Shown piece after piece: positions 8,338 to 17,036 of a stretch of 17,064 bases of DNA (position 1 is its first letter; every line of letters begins with the position of its first letter). Below the pieces are notes generated by a model. The model did not search any database. It had not been told where the DNA came from and was given only the letters and a program-made list of their open reading frames with translations. Source of the DNA: Ochromonadaceae sp. CCMP2298 (taxonomy: Eukaryota; Sar; Synurophyceae; Ochromonadales; Ochromonadaceae); NCBI GenBank assembly GCA_026770595.1, contig MU633827.1, positions 5,230 to 22,293 on the forward strand, read 5' to 3'. A program made the position numbers and the translations under genes.

Positions 8338-8982
8338 TGCTAGTCGAGCAGCTGGACAATAGCTGATCGAACTGCGATCGAATACTTGTTGCTGATCGAA
8401 TACGTGCTGCTGCCAGCACACTCGGGGTGGTCGCGGAAAGGAATCTCGCACAGAGACTAATCGACATTAGTGCATATACATTCATTTCCTCACCTGTGGC
8501 AATCTCTCAGCAACACACAACCTGCTAACAATACTGAAGTAATCTCATTACAGTAACCATAACCACCAGTACATAAACGTGTTCATCAAAACAAAGCTGT
8601 CAACAGTTTCTTTATCTCGGGCAAAGCTGGCAAGCTCCTTCAGGCAGGAGACCAACAGTAACTTCAACAGTTCGACTGTTCAGTTCTTACTAAGTTACTG
8701 CTGCATGTCCTGGATCTCTGGATGCCCCTCTGTCCCTAATTTTCTTTCTTTTCACACCTACAAAAGTTCACGTTTTCCAGATATCAGTTAACCGGACCTG
8801 TGTATTAATAATATTTTTGGGAGTGGGGTGATGAGAGGCAGAACACAGTGTCCCCGATCGATCTAGAACTCCTTCCAGCTTCAACGCTTCACAATTCAGG
8901 AGGGTTTGGAGCAAGGCGAGAGACATCACAGGCGTCCCTTGCACAACCCAGCACGCACCGTCTGGATCGGCGTCGAGTAGCG
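8338..8982. promoter_or_regulatory. Spacer between the PDZ and SCI1-like genes
   Basis: This region holds the 3' flank of the PDZ gene and the promoter and leader of the downstream gene, both on the plus strand. An 18-bp tandem repeat lies near the left end. CAACAG, a MYB-type YAACNG site, occurs at 8601-8606, 8653-8658 and 8665-8670; the last is part of an inverted repeat, AACAGT-TCG-ACTGTT (8666-8680). No credible gene was found: the short frame at 8579-8791 has no coding character. Confidence 0.4.
8365..8411 (+). repeat. 18-bp tandem repeat, two copies plus a partial one, after the PDZ gene
   Basis: GATCGAATACTTGTTGCT at 8376-8393 is followed directly by a copy with two changes at 8394-8411, and preceded by a partial copy at 8365-8375. 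It lies within 75 bp of the stop codon, so it is probably in the 3' UTR. Confidence 0.75.
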
Positions 8983-10032
8983 ATGAGCAGCAAGCGGAAG
9001 CACGATGAGGGTGGTAGTGAGAGCGATGGGGAGGGGAAAACGCGCAATCGTGGCGAAATGAAGGACCGGCAGCGGCAGTGGCAGACGGTGGGGGACAGTG
9101 ACGATGGCAGCGGCAGTAGTTCCAGCAGCTCAGACAGTGACTCGGACGACGGTAGCTCCGAGCAGCGCAGGAGAGAGAAGAAAGCGCGCAGAGAGGACAG
9201 GGAGGACAGGGAGGATAAGGGGGGCAGGGAGGGCAAGGAGCGCAAGGAGAAGAAGGAGGGCAGGAGGGATGAGAAGAAGGAGAAGAAGGAAAAGAAGGAG
9301 CACAAACACAGCAGCAGTAAACACAAAAAGAAAGACAAGGACAAGGATAGGGACAGGGAGCGGAAGCGAGACAAGGACAAGAAAAAGGACAAGAAGAAGG
9401 ATAAGAAAAAGGACAGATACAGGGATAGGGACAGGGAGAGAGGGGACAAGTCGTCCAGCGCACAGGGGCCCAGCGTGAGTGTGAACCAGAACGAGTACGG
9501 GCGCTACGGGGTCATCCGGGAGGTGGATTTCTTCAACAAGCAGCGGGAGTTCGAGGCGTACATGACGGAGGTTAAGGGCGTACCTGGGGTTCTGTCCGAG
9601 TCCAAGCGCGATGTGGCCCAGCACTTCAAGGGTTTCGTGGAGGACTACAACACCGCCACCATGCCTAACGACAAGTACTACAACTACGAGCGCTGGGAGA
9701 TGCAGGAGTACGCCAGAGAGCAGCAGCGCAAGCAGAACCAGCAGGTGCGGGACGACAGCTCGGAGCTGCCGCAGAGCTTCAACGACGTGGCCATCCGCCG
9801 CGAAGAGCTGCGGCGCCTCAAGGACCAGGAGGAGCAGAGGGAGTTTATGGCGCTCAAGAACAAGCTAGAAGGGAAGAAGGACGTGCTGGGGAACATGCGC
9901 AGGCAGGCGCAGCTGAGCACGGAGCTGCAGCTGGCCTTCAAGAGGGGGGACTCGGCCACGGTCAAGCGCCTGGAGCGAATTCTGGCCCCGGAGGAGAACA
10001 AGATGGTGGCGGCGCACCCGTGGGCCAAGTGA
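8983..10032 (+). CDS. SCI1-like lysine-rich nuclear protein, 349 aa
   Basis: This is a single exon. The ATG at 8983 is the first in its open frame and has G at -3; the frame stays open upstream but without an ATG. Residues 1-165 are highly charged: an early basic KRK patch, a Ser/Asp run (about 42-62), then long Lys/Glu, Lys/Asp and Arg/Asp repeats, an RS/RD-like tail typical of nuclear RNA-processing proteins. Residues about 170-240 form the conserved part, with GRYGVIREVDFFNKQREFEAY, then KRDVAQHFKGFVEDYN and KYYNYERWE. This pattern (FF.K..EF..W/Y...KG, F..FV..YN, YY) recalls the C-terminal domain of the plant style cell-cycle inhibitor SCI1 and related eukaryotic proteins, which are nuclear and have been linked to splicing factors. 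Residues 255-349 are helical and charged, ending AAHPWAK. The CDS is secure. The family is a moderately confident memory match; the role in RNA processing or the cell cycle is inferred. Confidence 0.8.
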   Translation: MSSKRKHDEGGSESDGEGKTRNRGEMKDRQRQWQTVGDSDDGSGSSSSSSDSDSDDGSSEQRRREKKARREDREDREDKGGREGKERKEKKEGRRDEKKEKKEKKEHKHSSSKHKKKDKDKDRDRERKRDKDKKKDKKKDKKKDRYRDRDRERGDKSSSAQGPSVSVNQNEYGRYGVIREVDFFNKQREFEAYMTEVKGVPGVLSESKRDVAQHFKGFVEDYNTATMPNDKYYNYERWEMQEYAREQQRKQNQQVRDDSSELPQSFNDVAIRREELRRLKDQEEQREFMALKNKLEGKKDVLGNMRRQAQLSTELQLAFKRGDSATVKRLERILAPEENKMVAAHPWAK

Positions 10033-10478
10033 GGGGGGAGTCGTGGGAGGCGTAAAGGCGCAGGGGTGCGGGCTCTGGCACACAAATATGAGTACACATA
10101 TATATACACTGTGCTTCTGCTGTATGCGTAGGAGTGAGCTGACTCCCCTCACTGCTTGTTTGTCGCTGCTTTGTTAAATAAGTTACAACAATTGATTGTG
10201 CGAAGAATTTTACATCGGTTCTAGTGTCGGTATTATAGGCATTATATTATAGGTTTTGTCGGTATTATTAGAACAGGAGTATACAAAGTGCACATGACTT
10301 GGGTTTGCTTTAGACCCTTCGCATCAGGGCATCGCGTTCGTTTCTGGGGTGCTGGGTGCTGGGGTGCTGGAAGCAGAGAACTAGCGAGCAGCCCACAGTC
10401 TTACGTATCGCCGCAGCAGCAACTAGCAGCTGGGCACTGAGCAGCGTGGATACTGGCTGCGGTGAGTAGGAAGCAGGC
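10033..10478. other. Spacer between the convergent SCI1-like and TPR/IQ/Sfi1/LRR genes
   Basis: This 446-bp 3'-to-3' spacer should contain the two 3' UTRs and terminators. It is AT-rich in the middle. A 12-bp direct repeat, TGTCGGTATTAT, occurs at 10225-10236 and 10257-10268, and a short GCTGGGGT-type tandem run lies at 10344-10370. No gene or RNA was recognised, and no canonical AATAAA stands out. Confidence 0.5.
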
Positions 10479-13400
10479 TCAGCGGTAGTTGACAGTGACG
10501 GAGACGCCCTGTCTGCCCGCAAAGGCCCTGTCCTTGGCCGCCTCCACCACTGCCTCCGCCGCCTCCGCCGCACCGCCCCCCAGCTGCACCGAGAACTCCA
10601 GCAGCGCCAGGCAGGGGAAGGCCCCTCTGATGCCGTGCAGCAGCGCTTGCACGGCGGCTTCAGGCAGCGCTGCTCCGAAGAGGCGGAGGTCCCTGAGTGC
10701 CGGGTTGCCCGAGAGCAGCTGCAGCCCCTCCGCCAGGCAGTGCGGCACCTCCCCCCCCCCTCCCCCTATCGCGCCTGCCTCGCCCAGCTTAATCGCCAGC
10801 GAGGTCAGGCGGCTGTTGTAGCGCAGCACGCGGCACAGCAGCGCACAGCCCAGCAGCCCCAGCGAGTCCGAGTCCACCGCCACGCCGCACACCCTGCTGC
10901 TGCTGCCCGCGTAAGAGGGGGGCGCGTCCAGCAGCGACAGCAGCAGCGAGAGACGCGCAGCTGTGCCCATGCGCACTGCGGAGAGGTGCAGGGACAAAGA
11001 CTCCTCTACCCCCGCCCCTTCTCCCACCACCCCCACACCCGCACCCTCAGTTGCCTGCTCCCTCTCCTCGCGCAGCAGCCCCGCCAGCAGCTCGGAGACA
11101 GCCCCTGCTGCCAGCGCCCCCCCCACCAGCACCAGCTTGGAGCCCTGGAAGTGCGCCGCGACGTTGCGAAGCAGGGCCTTGCGCGTGCCCTGCAGGAATA
11201 CAGTCTCCGCGTGCTGCAGGCAGAAGCACACCTCCTCGGCGGTGAGCGCGTTGGGCGAGAGACCGCTAGCAGAGGGCGCGGCGCCCATGGAGGCAGCGTC
11301 GTACACGAACACGCCTGTCTGGCTCAGGCGCAGCAGGTGGCGGTGGCACTGTGGCGACCGGAAGGACGGGTCCTTCAGACTCAGCGTGTCGTCTCGCAGA
11401 GACTGCTGCCGCGCCCGCGCACCTGCCGTGCCCCCCATACCACTCAGCCCCAGCCCCACACGCGTGCCCGCACCCACCATGCCCATCCCCAGACCGGCGC
11501 TGCTCTGGGCGGTCCTGCTCGCCTGGGGTAGGTGCAGGGGGGCGCGCTTCTGTCTCTCTGGGTACCGGTCCCTGCTGATCTTGCGCTGCCGCCGAGCACG
11601 CTCCTTCCTGCGCAGGGCCAGCTGCGTCTGAGACAGGAACTGCCCCTCCCCATCCTCCTCCCCCTCTCCCTCCCACCCCTCCTCCCCGTCCTCCTCGACG
11701 CTCTCCCCGTCGCTGCCCTCCCCCTGCCGACCGGGTCGCGTCTGGTCCCCGCCCCCTTCCCCTCTACCACCTCCCCTTCCCCCGCCCTTGAACCGCAGTC
11801 GCGCAGCAGCAGAGGCCGCACCCGCAGCGCTGGGCCTCTGCCTCCCCTGCCTCACCAGCATCAGCTGCGCATGCACTGCTCGGCAGTAGGCGATCTGCAT
11901 ACCGCGCATGGCTCTCAACACCAGGCTGCGCTGCAGAAGCGACGAGCCCACCACCATCGCGGCAGCCTGCAGTTGGCCGCAGTACTGCTGCTGCGCATCC
12001 CGCCTGCCCAGCGCCAGCACCCTCCTGCCAAACTGCTGCAGCAAACACCGCGCCTGCGCCCGCAGCACCGCCTGCGCCCGCAGCGCTAGAAGGATCCCCG
12101 CTATGTGCCTGTGCGACACGGCCAGCCCCTGCTCCGCGTGGCGCCTGTCTCCGCCGACAAACCCCCTAGCCTTGCGCCGGTCAGCCACACCCCTCGCCCA
12201 GGCCTGCAGCGCCACCGCCCCCGCGCGCCGCCGCTGCACCCCCCTGCAGGCGCGCAGCAACACTGCCTCTGCACGGGGGCGGCAGCAGTCTCGCAGGTGG
12301 CGCACACGAAGGCGGAAGGCAGCCATCCAGCTACTCAGGGCTAGGCGCAGCTGCAGCGCGGGCGGACAGGCGTGCAGCACTCTGCTGGGCAGCACCACCT
12401 GCTCGAAGGGCTTCAGGCCAGCGTCCAGGGCGGAGGCGGCGAGGGGGAGGGTGTGCCGCATCTCGAGCAGGGGGCGCACCCTCACTGCAGCTGCGGCGCC
12501 CTGCCAGTACCTCGCCTCCAGTGGCCGCAGCACCCCCCGCAGCAGCCCCAGCACCACCCCCTGCCCCGCAGCCGTACTAGCCCATCTATGGAAGCCCCCC
12601 CGCAGCAGCCCCATCAGCGCGGCACCGCACAGGGCGGTCAGCTTGCGCATCTTGGCGGCGTGCAACGTGACGCCCAGCAGCCGCCGCAGACACATGTGCA
12701 GGTGCGCAGCGTGCAGTGAGTCCAGCAGCCCCAAGGCCAGGCGCTTCTTGAGCTGGCAGCGGCTGAGCAGGGCGCGGTGCATCATCCTGCGCATGGCCCG
12801 CACCACCCTCCTGGATGCCCTCAGCTGCTCCCTGCCCGCCAGGTAGTTGTGCTTGTGCCACCGCCACAGCACGCGCCTCAGGCCCCTCTCCCTCCTCCTT
12901 GCTGCCATGTCGATCACACCCTTGAGGATGCCCCGCAGCCGCTTGACCACGCGCCGCGCCCGCCAGCACCTCACGCCCCGCTGCAGGATGCCCATAGCCG
13001 CGCAGCGCCGCCAGGGCAGCAGCAGTCCCATGGCTTTGCGGTGCCACCTCAGTGCCACCATCGCTCGCTGGGCCTCCCTGCGCGCCCTCACCGCCCTCAG
13101 CATGGTTCTGCCCCTGCGTCGGTAAAAGGCCCTGGCCAGGTTGACGGACAGGCGCTCCAACTTCTTGCGCAGACGCACGACTGCGAAGACGCGTCCCCAG
13201 TGGTCCCACTTCTCCCTGATCAGCGGCAGGTTGTTTTGCTTAAAGTCCACCTCCTTTTTCTTCTCCAGGGTCTTCAGCAGCTCCGCCAGGCGAGCCGTCT
13301 CTGCGCGCTGCCACACGCGCATGCACACGTCCCGCACGAAGAAGCGGATCGTGACCCTGGCGTGCTTCCGGGCCCGCGCCCGCTTGCGCCTGTCCCAGTG

Positions 13401-15608
13401 CCCGAATATGCGCTTGTATGTGTGTCTTTTCTTGACGCGCATGACGGAGAGAATGAAGTCCATGCCGTCCCTGAGCATGCGGGAGTAGCCGTTGGCGAAC
13501 AGCACTGCCAGCAGCAGATCCGCTGTGCGCCTGTGCAGCAGCTGCATGTGCATGGCGTGCAGGTGTCGGAAGCCCAGGGCCAGCACTGCGTCGTGGTGCC
13601 TCTGCGCCACTGGCAGGAAGAGCGTGTTGGCCTGGTAGATGCGCACCCGCTGCCAGGCGTACCAGTAGCTGCAAGCGCGCATCCGCCAGTAGGCCTGCAG
13701 CATGGTGGCTGCGTGGTACTGCTGGCTCTTGTACTCCAGCACGTACAGGTTCCACCGCGCCCAGAGCCGCCTCCGCACCCCCGTCCAGTAGAGCGCCCCC
13801 CTCCGCAGGGCCTGTGTCTTGCGGCCCTGGAAGAGGCTCTTGCGCAGAGCCACCCTCGTGCGCACCACCTCCCAGTGTTTTCGTAGCCGCCAGCCCCTCA
13901 CTGCCCCCTGCACGCGCGCGCAGTCCCCGTCCTCCCCCGCGATGAGGGCTGCCCACTCCTGCCCCCCCACGGCCAGCTCGATACCCTGCAGTGCGCGTCT
14001 GGCGAACAGGTTCCACTGGTTGGCTTTCATGGCCTGGGCCAGCAGCTGCGGCACGTCCTGCGTCCGCCCGTTGCGCCGCATGGAAGCCACGTGCAGGCGC
14101 AGGGGCCGCTCTGACAGCGAGGAGCGAAGGAATGCCTCCCAGAAGCAGTCCTGCGATAGCAGCACGAAGGGCGTGTTGTTCCCTAGTTCCCGACCCATCT
14201 GCAGCCACAGCTCGGCATCGTTGGCCCACTGGCTGAGCAGGGCGGCGTCCTCACTGATGGAGCCCGAGTACATGAAGTAAGCCTCTGACAGGATGGCGTT
14301 GTACTGTCCCATCTCCTCGAAGAAGAGCGTCTTGTTGTGCGTGTGCTGCAGCGCCTGCTTGTATATGTAGCAGGCGCAGTGCAGGTAGAGGCAGTAGAGT
14401 GGCAGGCTGCTGCCGGACACCATGTAGCCCTTCTCGGCTGCGCGCTCTGAGCCCCGACTGCGCTCGGACCACCGAGTAGAGCCGTACCCAGTCCCCTCCA
14501 TCCCGTCCTCCCACGCCACCACCGCGCCCCCGCCGCCCCCAAACCCCGGGTTGGTGGCTCTGCCGTCTGGGCTGGAGGCTCTGCTGAAGCCTGTGCTCCC
14601 TCCTGTGCGCAGCCGCTGTGGCGATGCATTTCTGGAGGCGACTCCGAAGGACTGCACGAAGACGTCCAGGGCGCTGCCGGGGGGACTGCCCGGCCCACCG
14701 TCCCACGCCACCATGCCCAATCCCGCACCCGCACCCGCACCCGCACCCATGCCGCCGCTTGCAAAGCCTGCCGATCCGAAAGTGGAGCTGAAAGTGCCCA
14801 AGCCCGCACTGCCCCCGCCCCTGCTGCCCCCACCCCTACTGTTGCCCCTGCCGCCCCACGACTCCACCTCGAAGCCGCCCCCCGTGCCCGTTCCCATGCC
14901 CATGCCTCCAGCGCTGAAGCCCATGGTGCTCCGGCTGGGCGAGGGCGAGCGACCAGTGCGCGAGTGCTCTGGCGCCACTGGGTTGGAGGGGTTTCTCTTG
15001 CGCTGGTTGGCGTCCAGCAGGATGGTGGAGCACAGGAAGCGCATGGCCCCGTGTGCGTCCCTGTCCCTGGAGATGCGGCGCATGATGGTCCAGCTCTGCA
15101 GCACGATGAGCGGGTCCTGCAGGTAGCCCCTGGCGGAGGCCAGCTGCATGATTCGGAGCGCGCTGTCCAGGGCCCCTTCTGCCAGGTACACGTGAGAGAG
15201 ACGCACGTAGTCCGCCGCAGCGATGGGCGACCCTCCCTCTTGTCCCTGTCCCAGCAGCAGCGTGAAGCTGTCCCCCACCACCTGGCGGACGTACTGCGCC
15301 TCCTGCTCGGGGGTCAGGGACGTGGCCACGCCCCCCGCGGAGCCCGTGCCTGGGCGGGGGGCTGCGCGCTGCGGGGGGGCGGACAGGTCTGCAGGCTGCA
15401 GCGCTAGAGCCTCCACATCCTGCAGGTTTTGGTCCACGCAGGGCAGGCATGCGGCCTTCCAGTAGTCGTAGGAGCAGGACACGAACAGAGCGCAGTTGGC
15501 GGGCTGCCCCAGGTCCACCTTCTTCAGCAGCACCAGGCAGTACTTGTACTCACGCCGCTCGTAGGCCGCGCGCGCCTTCTTCAGGTACTCGGCCTGCAAG
15601 TCCGCCAT
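10479..15608 (-). CDS. Large TPR-like/IQ/Sfi1-like repeat/LRR-like protein, about 1709 aa
   Basis: This is a single uninterrupted frame. I chose the ATG at 15608 (A at -3, G at +4); the frame is open two codons further to a GTG. In order: helical TPR-like repeats at about residues 1-160 (for example YLKKARAAYERREYKYC and LSHVYLAEGALDSALRIMQL); a Gly/Ser/Met linker at about 205-395; more helical repeat at about 395-550; an IQ-like motif near 560-575 (VQGAVRGWRLRKHW); then to about 1200 basic helices with regular Trp, such as LYW, MLQAYWRM, FGHWDRRKR, CMRVWQR, ALRWHRK, VRCWRAR, LWRWHKH, FHRWAS, LSSWMAA and LQAWARG. These resemble IQ and Sfi1 repeats that bind calmodulin or centrin. An acidic Gly/Glu linker follows at about 1270-1330, then a C-terminal region whose last 130 residues look like leucine-rich repeats of ribonuclease-inhibitor type (LTSLAIKLGEAG, NPALRDLRLFGAALPEAAV). 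No signal peptide is seen. The likely role is a scaffold in a centrin- or calmodulin-based cytoskeletal structure. Domain names are by eye; the order is unfamiliar to me. Confidence 0.82.
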   Translation of the reverse strand: MADLQAEYLKKARAAYERREYKYCLVLLKKVDLGQPANCALFVSCSYDYWKAACLPCVDQNLQDVEALALQPADLSAPPQRAAPRPGTGSAGGVATSLTPEQEAQYVRQVVGDSFTLLLGQGQEGGSPIAAADYVRLSHVYLAEGALDSALRIMQLASARGYLQDPLIVLQSWTIMRRISRDRDAHGAMRFLCSTILLDANQRKRNPSNPVAPEHSRTGRSPSPSRSTMGFSAGGMGMGTGTGGGFEVESWGGRGNSRGGGSRGGGSAGLGTFSSTFGSAGFASGGMGAGAGAGAGLGMVAWDGGPGSPPGSALDVFVQSFGVASRNASPQRLRTGGSTGFSRASSPDGRATNPGFGGGGGAVVAWEDGMEGTGYGSTRWSERSRGSERAAEKGYMVSGSSLPLYCLYLHCACYIYKQALQHTHNKTLFFEEMGQYNAILSEAYFMYSGSISEDAALLSQWANDAELWLQMGRELGNNTPFVLLSQDCFWEAFLRSSLSERPLRLHVASMRRNGRTQDVPQLLAQAMKANQWNLFARRALQGIELAVGGQEWAALIAGEDGDCARVQGAVRGWRLRKHWEVVRTRVALRKSLFQGRKTQALRRGALYWTGVRRRLWARWNLYVLEYKSQQYHAATMLQAYWRMRACSYWYAWQRVRIYQANTLFLPVAQRHHDAVLALGFRHLHAMHMQLLHRRTADLLLAVLFANGYSRMLRDGMDFILSVMRVKKRHTYKRIFGHWDRRKRARARKHARVTIRFFVRDVCMRVWQRAETARLAELLKTLEKKKEVDFKQNNLPLIREKWDHWGRVFAVVRLRKKLERLSVNLARAFYRRRGRTMLRAVRARREAQRAMVALRWHRKAMGLLLPWRRCAAMGILQRGVRCWRARRVVKRLRGILKGVIDMAARRRERGLRRVLWRWHKHNYLAGREQLRASRRVVRAMRRMMHRALLSRCQLKKRLALGLLDSLHAAHLHMCLRRLLGVTLHAAKMRKLTALCGAALMGLLRGGFHRWASTAAGQGVVLGLLRGVLRPLEARYWQGAAAAVRVRPLLEMRHTLPLAASALDAGLKPFEQVVLPSRVLHACPPALQLRLALSSWMAAFRLRVRHLRDCCRPRAEAVLLRACRGVQRRRAGAVALQAWARGVADRRKARGFVGGDRRHAEQGLAVSHRHIAGILLALRAQAVLRAQARCLLQQFGRRVLALGRRDAQQQYCGQLQAAAMVVGSSLLQRSLVLRAMRGMQIAYCRAVHAQLMLVRQGRQRPSAAGAASAAARLRFKGGGRGGGRGEGGGDQTRPGRQGEGSDGESVEEDGEEGWEGEGEEDGEGQFLSQTQLALRRKERARRQRKISRDRYPERQKRAPLHLPQASRTAQSSAGLGMGMVGAGTRVGLGLSGMGGTAGARARQQSLRDDTLSLKDPSFRSPQCHRHLLRLSQTGVFVYDAASMGAAPSASGLSPNALTAEEVCFCLQHAETVFLQGTRKALLRNVAAHFQGSKLVLVGGALAAGAVSELLAGLLREEREQATEGAGVGVVGEGAGVEESLSLHLSAVRMGTAARLSLLLSLLDAPPSYAGSSSRVCGVAVDSDSLGLLGCALLCRVLRYNSRLTSLAIKLGEAGAIGGGGGEVPHCLAEGLQLLSGNPALRDLRLFGAALPEAAVQALLHGIRGAFPCLALLEFSVQLGGGAAEAAEAVVEAAKDRAFAGRQGVSVTVNYR
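14721..14748 (+). repeat. In-frame CCCGCA hexamer repeat in the Gly-rich linker
   Basis: About four to five copies of a hexamer encode an Ala-Gly run on the minus strand, inside the linker at about residues 285-297. The length is a multiple of three, so copy-number change would keep the frame. Confidence 0.8.
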
Positions 15609-16182
15609 CCTCACCGGTTAGAAGAGATATTCCGTTCGATGGGCGCGTATTAGAGCCTGCTCCGTCGAGCGGGTTGCTGCCATAGCTCAGCAGACGTCAC
15701 GACGAGTCCTCCGTGGTGCCGATTCTGCTGTTCTGCACCTCCAAGTCGACTCGGTCTGCTCTTCTTGGCAGAGATTATCATGCGCTTGCAAAACGCACGG
15801 TTACAGTTTCACAACTATGACGCCATCTACAAAAGTTTGAGTGTTACATGCGCCAGTGGTGGTTAACAGCCCTCCCCATTCTCGTAAAAACCGTCGACTC
15901 TGCAAATTCGTGGACTGAGTCCTCGCTTTTTTTTAGGAGCACATCGATAAGCGTCAACCAAGTATCCCATAATACGATTACTTGCTTACTTATGTTACTT
16001 AGTTAGACCGTGTGTGCATGCATAAAATAGATACAAAAACTGAGTTCGAGTTGGAAGTATCGCACATGGCGCACCCTCCCTTCCTCTCACATTATCTAAT
16101 CTCTGCCAAAAATCTAAGCCCCTCATGTGCCCCCTGTTCCTCCTCTGATTCCTCCTGTACTGCACTCCTCCTACTCGCGCTC
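15609..16182. promoter_or_regulatory. Spacer holding the promoter of the large TPR/IQ/LRR gene and the 3' flank of the hydrolase gene
   Basis: Both flanking genes are on the minus strand, so the left part should hold the promoter and leader of the large gene and the right part the hydrolase 3' UTR. Two ACGGTT words occur in opposite orientations, at about 15801-15806 (plus strand) and 15887-15892 (minus strand), without the full AACGG core. A TGACGT box lies on the minus strand near 15694-15699. No gene was found: the open frame from 15995 is a shadow of the hydrolase exon. Confidence 0.4.
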
Positions 16183-17036
16183 TTACTCCTGCTCCTGCTC
16201 CTGCGGGGCGCCACAATGTAAGTGTGCCACTGCCCTGGCTAGCTCCTCGGCCAGCCAGCCGTGCGCCGGTACGGGGATGCGGGGGGGGGCTGAGGGCGAG
16301 GTGGGGGTGCCCAGCATGCTGCTCTGCGATGTACGGAAGCCGCAGTGCCCGCCGTGCTCGTGGTACACCAGGCGCACCGGGGCGTCTTGCACGCTGTCCT
16401 GCGTGGGCAGAGAGGCGCGGTCTATGAATGGATCGTCCAGCGCGTTGATGGCGATGGCAGGCACGCGGATCCGGTGCAGCCAGCCCTTGGCCCCGCACGC
16501 CTGGTAGTAGTGGAACTTGTCCCGGAATCCATAGATCTTGGCGATGTAGGCTTCGTCAAATGCGCCGATGGTGTCTGCCGCCCTCACTCCCTCGATGTCA
16601 AAGTACCCAGGCAGCCGCTCCCACTCCCTCTCCGCCTTCACCTTGAGAGTCTTGAGGAAGTTCTGATCGGAGATTGGGGCAGATTGGAGATTAGAGTTTG
16701 AGGTGAGAGGTGTGAGGTAGATGTGTGTGTGCGTTTGTGTATGTGTGTATGCGCGTGTATGTGTGCGTGTGGGTATGTGCGTGTGTTAATGTGGGTGTGG
16801 GTATGTGCGCGTGTGGGTGTGGATGCAGGTCTGTGGGTGCATGTATGAAAAAGTGCATGTATTATGTAAGTATGTGCCATTGGGCATAGACTCACTCCCG
16901 AGTAGACTGCTCTGTTGAAGCCCACGTCCAGTTTGCGCTGGCAGGCGGTGGGATCAAAGGGCACGCAGGCCACAGCCGCTCCGAATACGCCCCTCGCCTC
17001 TGCACCAGCCCCCAGCTCTCCCAGGTACTTCAGCAC
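16183..17036 (-). CDS. Alpha/beta hydrolase, YheT/EMB8/ABHD1-3 family, C-terminal exons (partial)
   Basis: Exons are 17036-16896 and 16662-16183, joined in phase 0 (donor GTGAGT, acceptor GATCAG); 206 residues are visible, ending in TAA. The first exon reads VLKYLGELG, then AAVACVPFDPTAC and GFNRAVYSG; the second starts NFLKTLKVKAE and continues with YGFRDKFHYYQACGA. This is the family pattern that follows the nucleophile elbow. Two members of the catalytic triad can be placed: the Asp in ALDDPF (codons 16432-16437) and the His in HGGHCGF (codon 16345-16347). The Ser elbow and N-terminus lie beyond the right edge. Family members hydrolyse acyl esters or phospholipids, often at membranes; the substrate here is unknown. 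The tail after residue 185 is short and ends QEQEQE. A further intron, whose pyrimidine-rich end is at 17037-17064, precedes the first exon. The family call is strong. Confidence 0.88.
16716..16856. repeat. TG-rich degenerate microsatellite in the hydrolase intron
   Basis: Interrupted TG/TATG/GGGTGTG iterations occupy most of the 233-bp intron (16663-16895). They contrast with the flanking exons and help to fix the intron boundaries. No function is implied. Confidence 0.75.

Noticed and set aside
8579-8791. 70-codon plus-strand open frame after the PDZ gene
   Set aside because: It has mixed composition, no motif, no splice-supported extension and sits in an AT-rich spacer. Its length is expected by chance.
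11908-12846. 312-codon plus-strand open frame
   Set aside because: It is Ser/Arg/Ala/Cys-rich antisense shadow of the same large gene and has no upstream or downstream gene-like context.
12777-13886. 369-codon plus-strand open frame opposite the TPR/IQ/Sfi1/LRR gene
   Set aside because: It is rich in Pro, His, Gln and Leu without recognisable motifs. The minus-strand frame spans the whole region with consistent repeats.
15691-15700. TGACGT (bZIP/CRE-like) box upstream of the large gene
   Set aside because: A single six-base match in a spacer of about 570 bp is too common to support a regulatory call by itself.
15995-16498. 167-codon minus-strand frame overlapping the hydrolase exon
   Set aside because: The other frame carries the catalytic ALDDPF and HGGHCGF motifs. 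This one has no conserved features and reads into the 3' flank.
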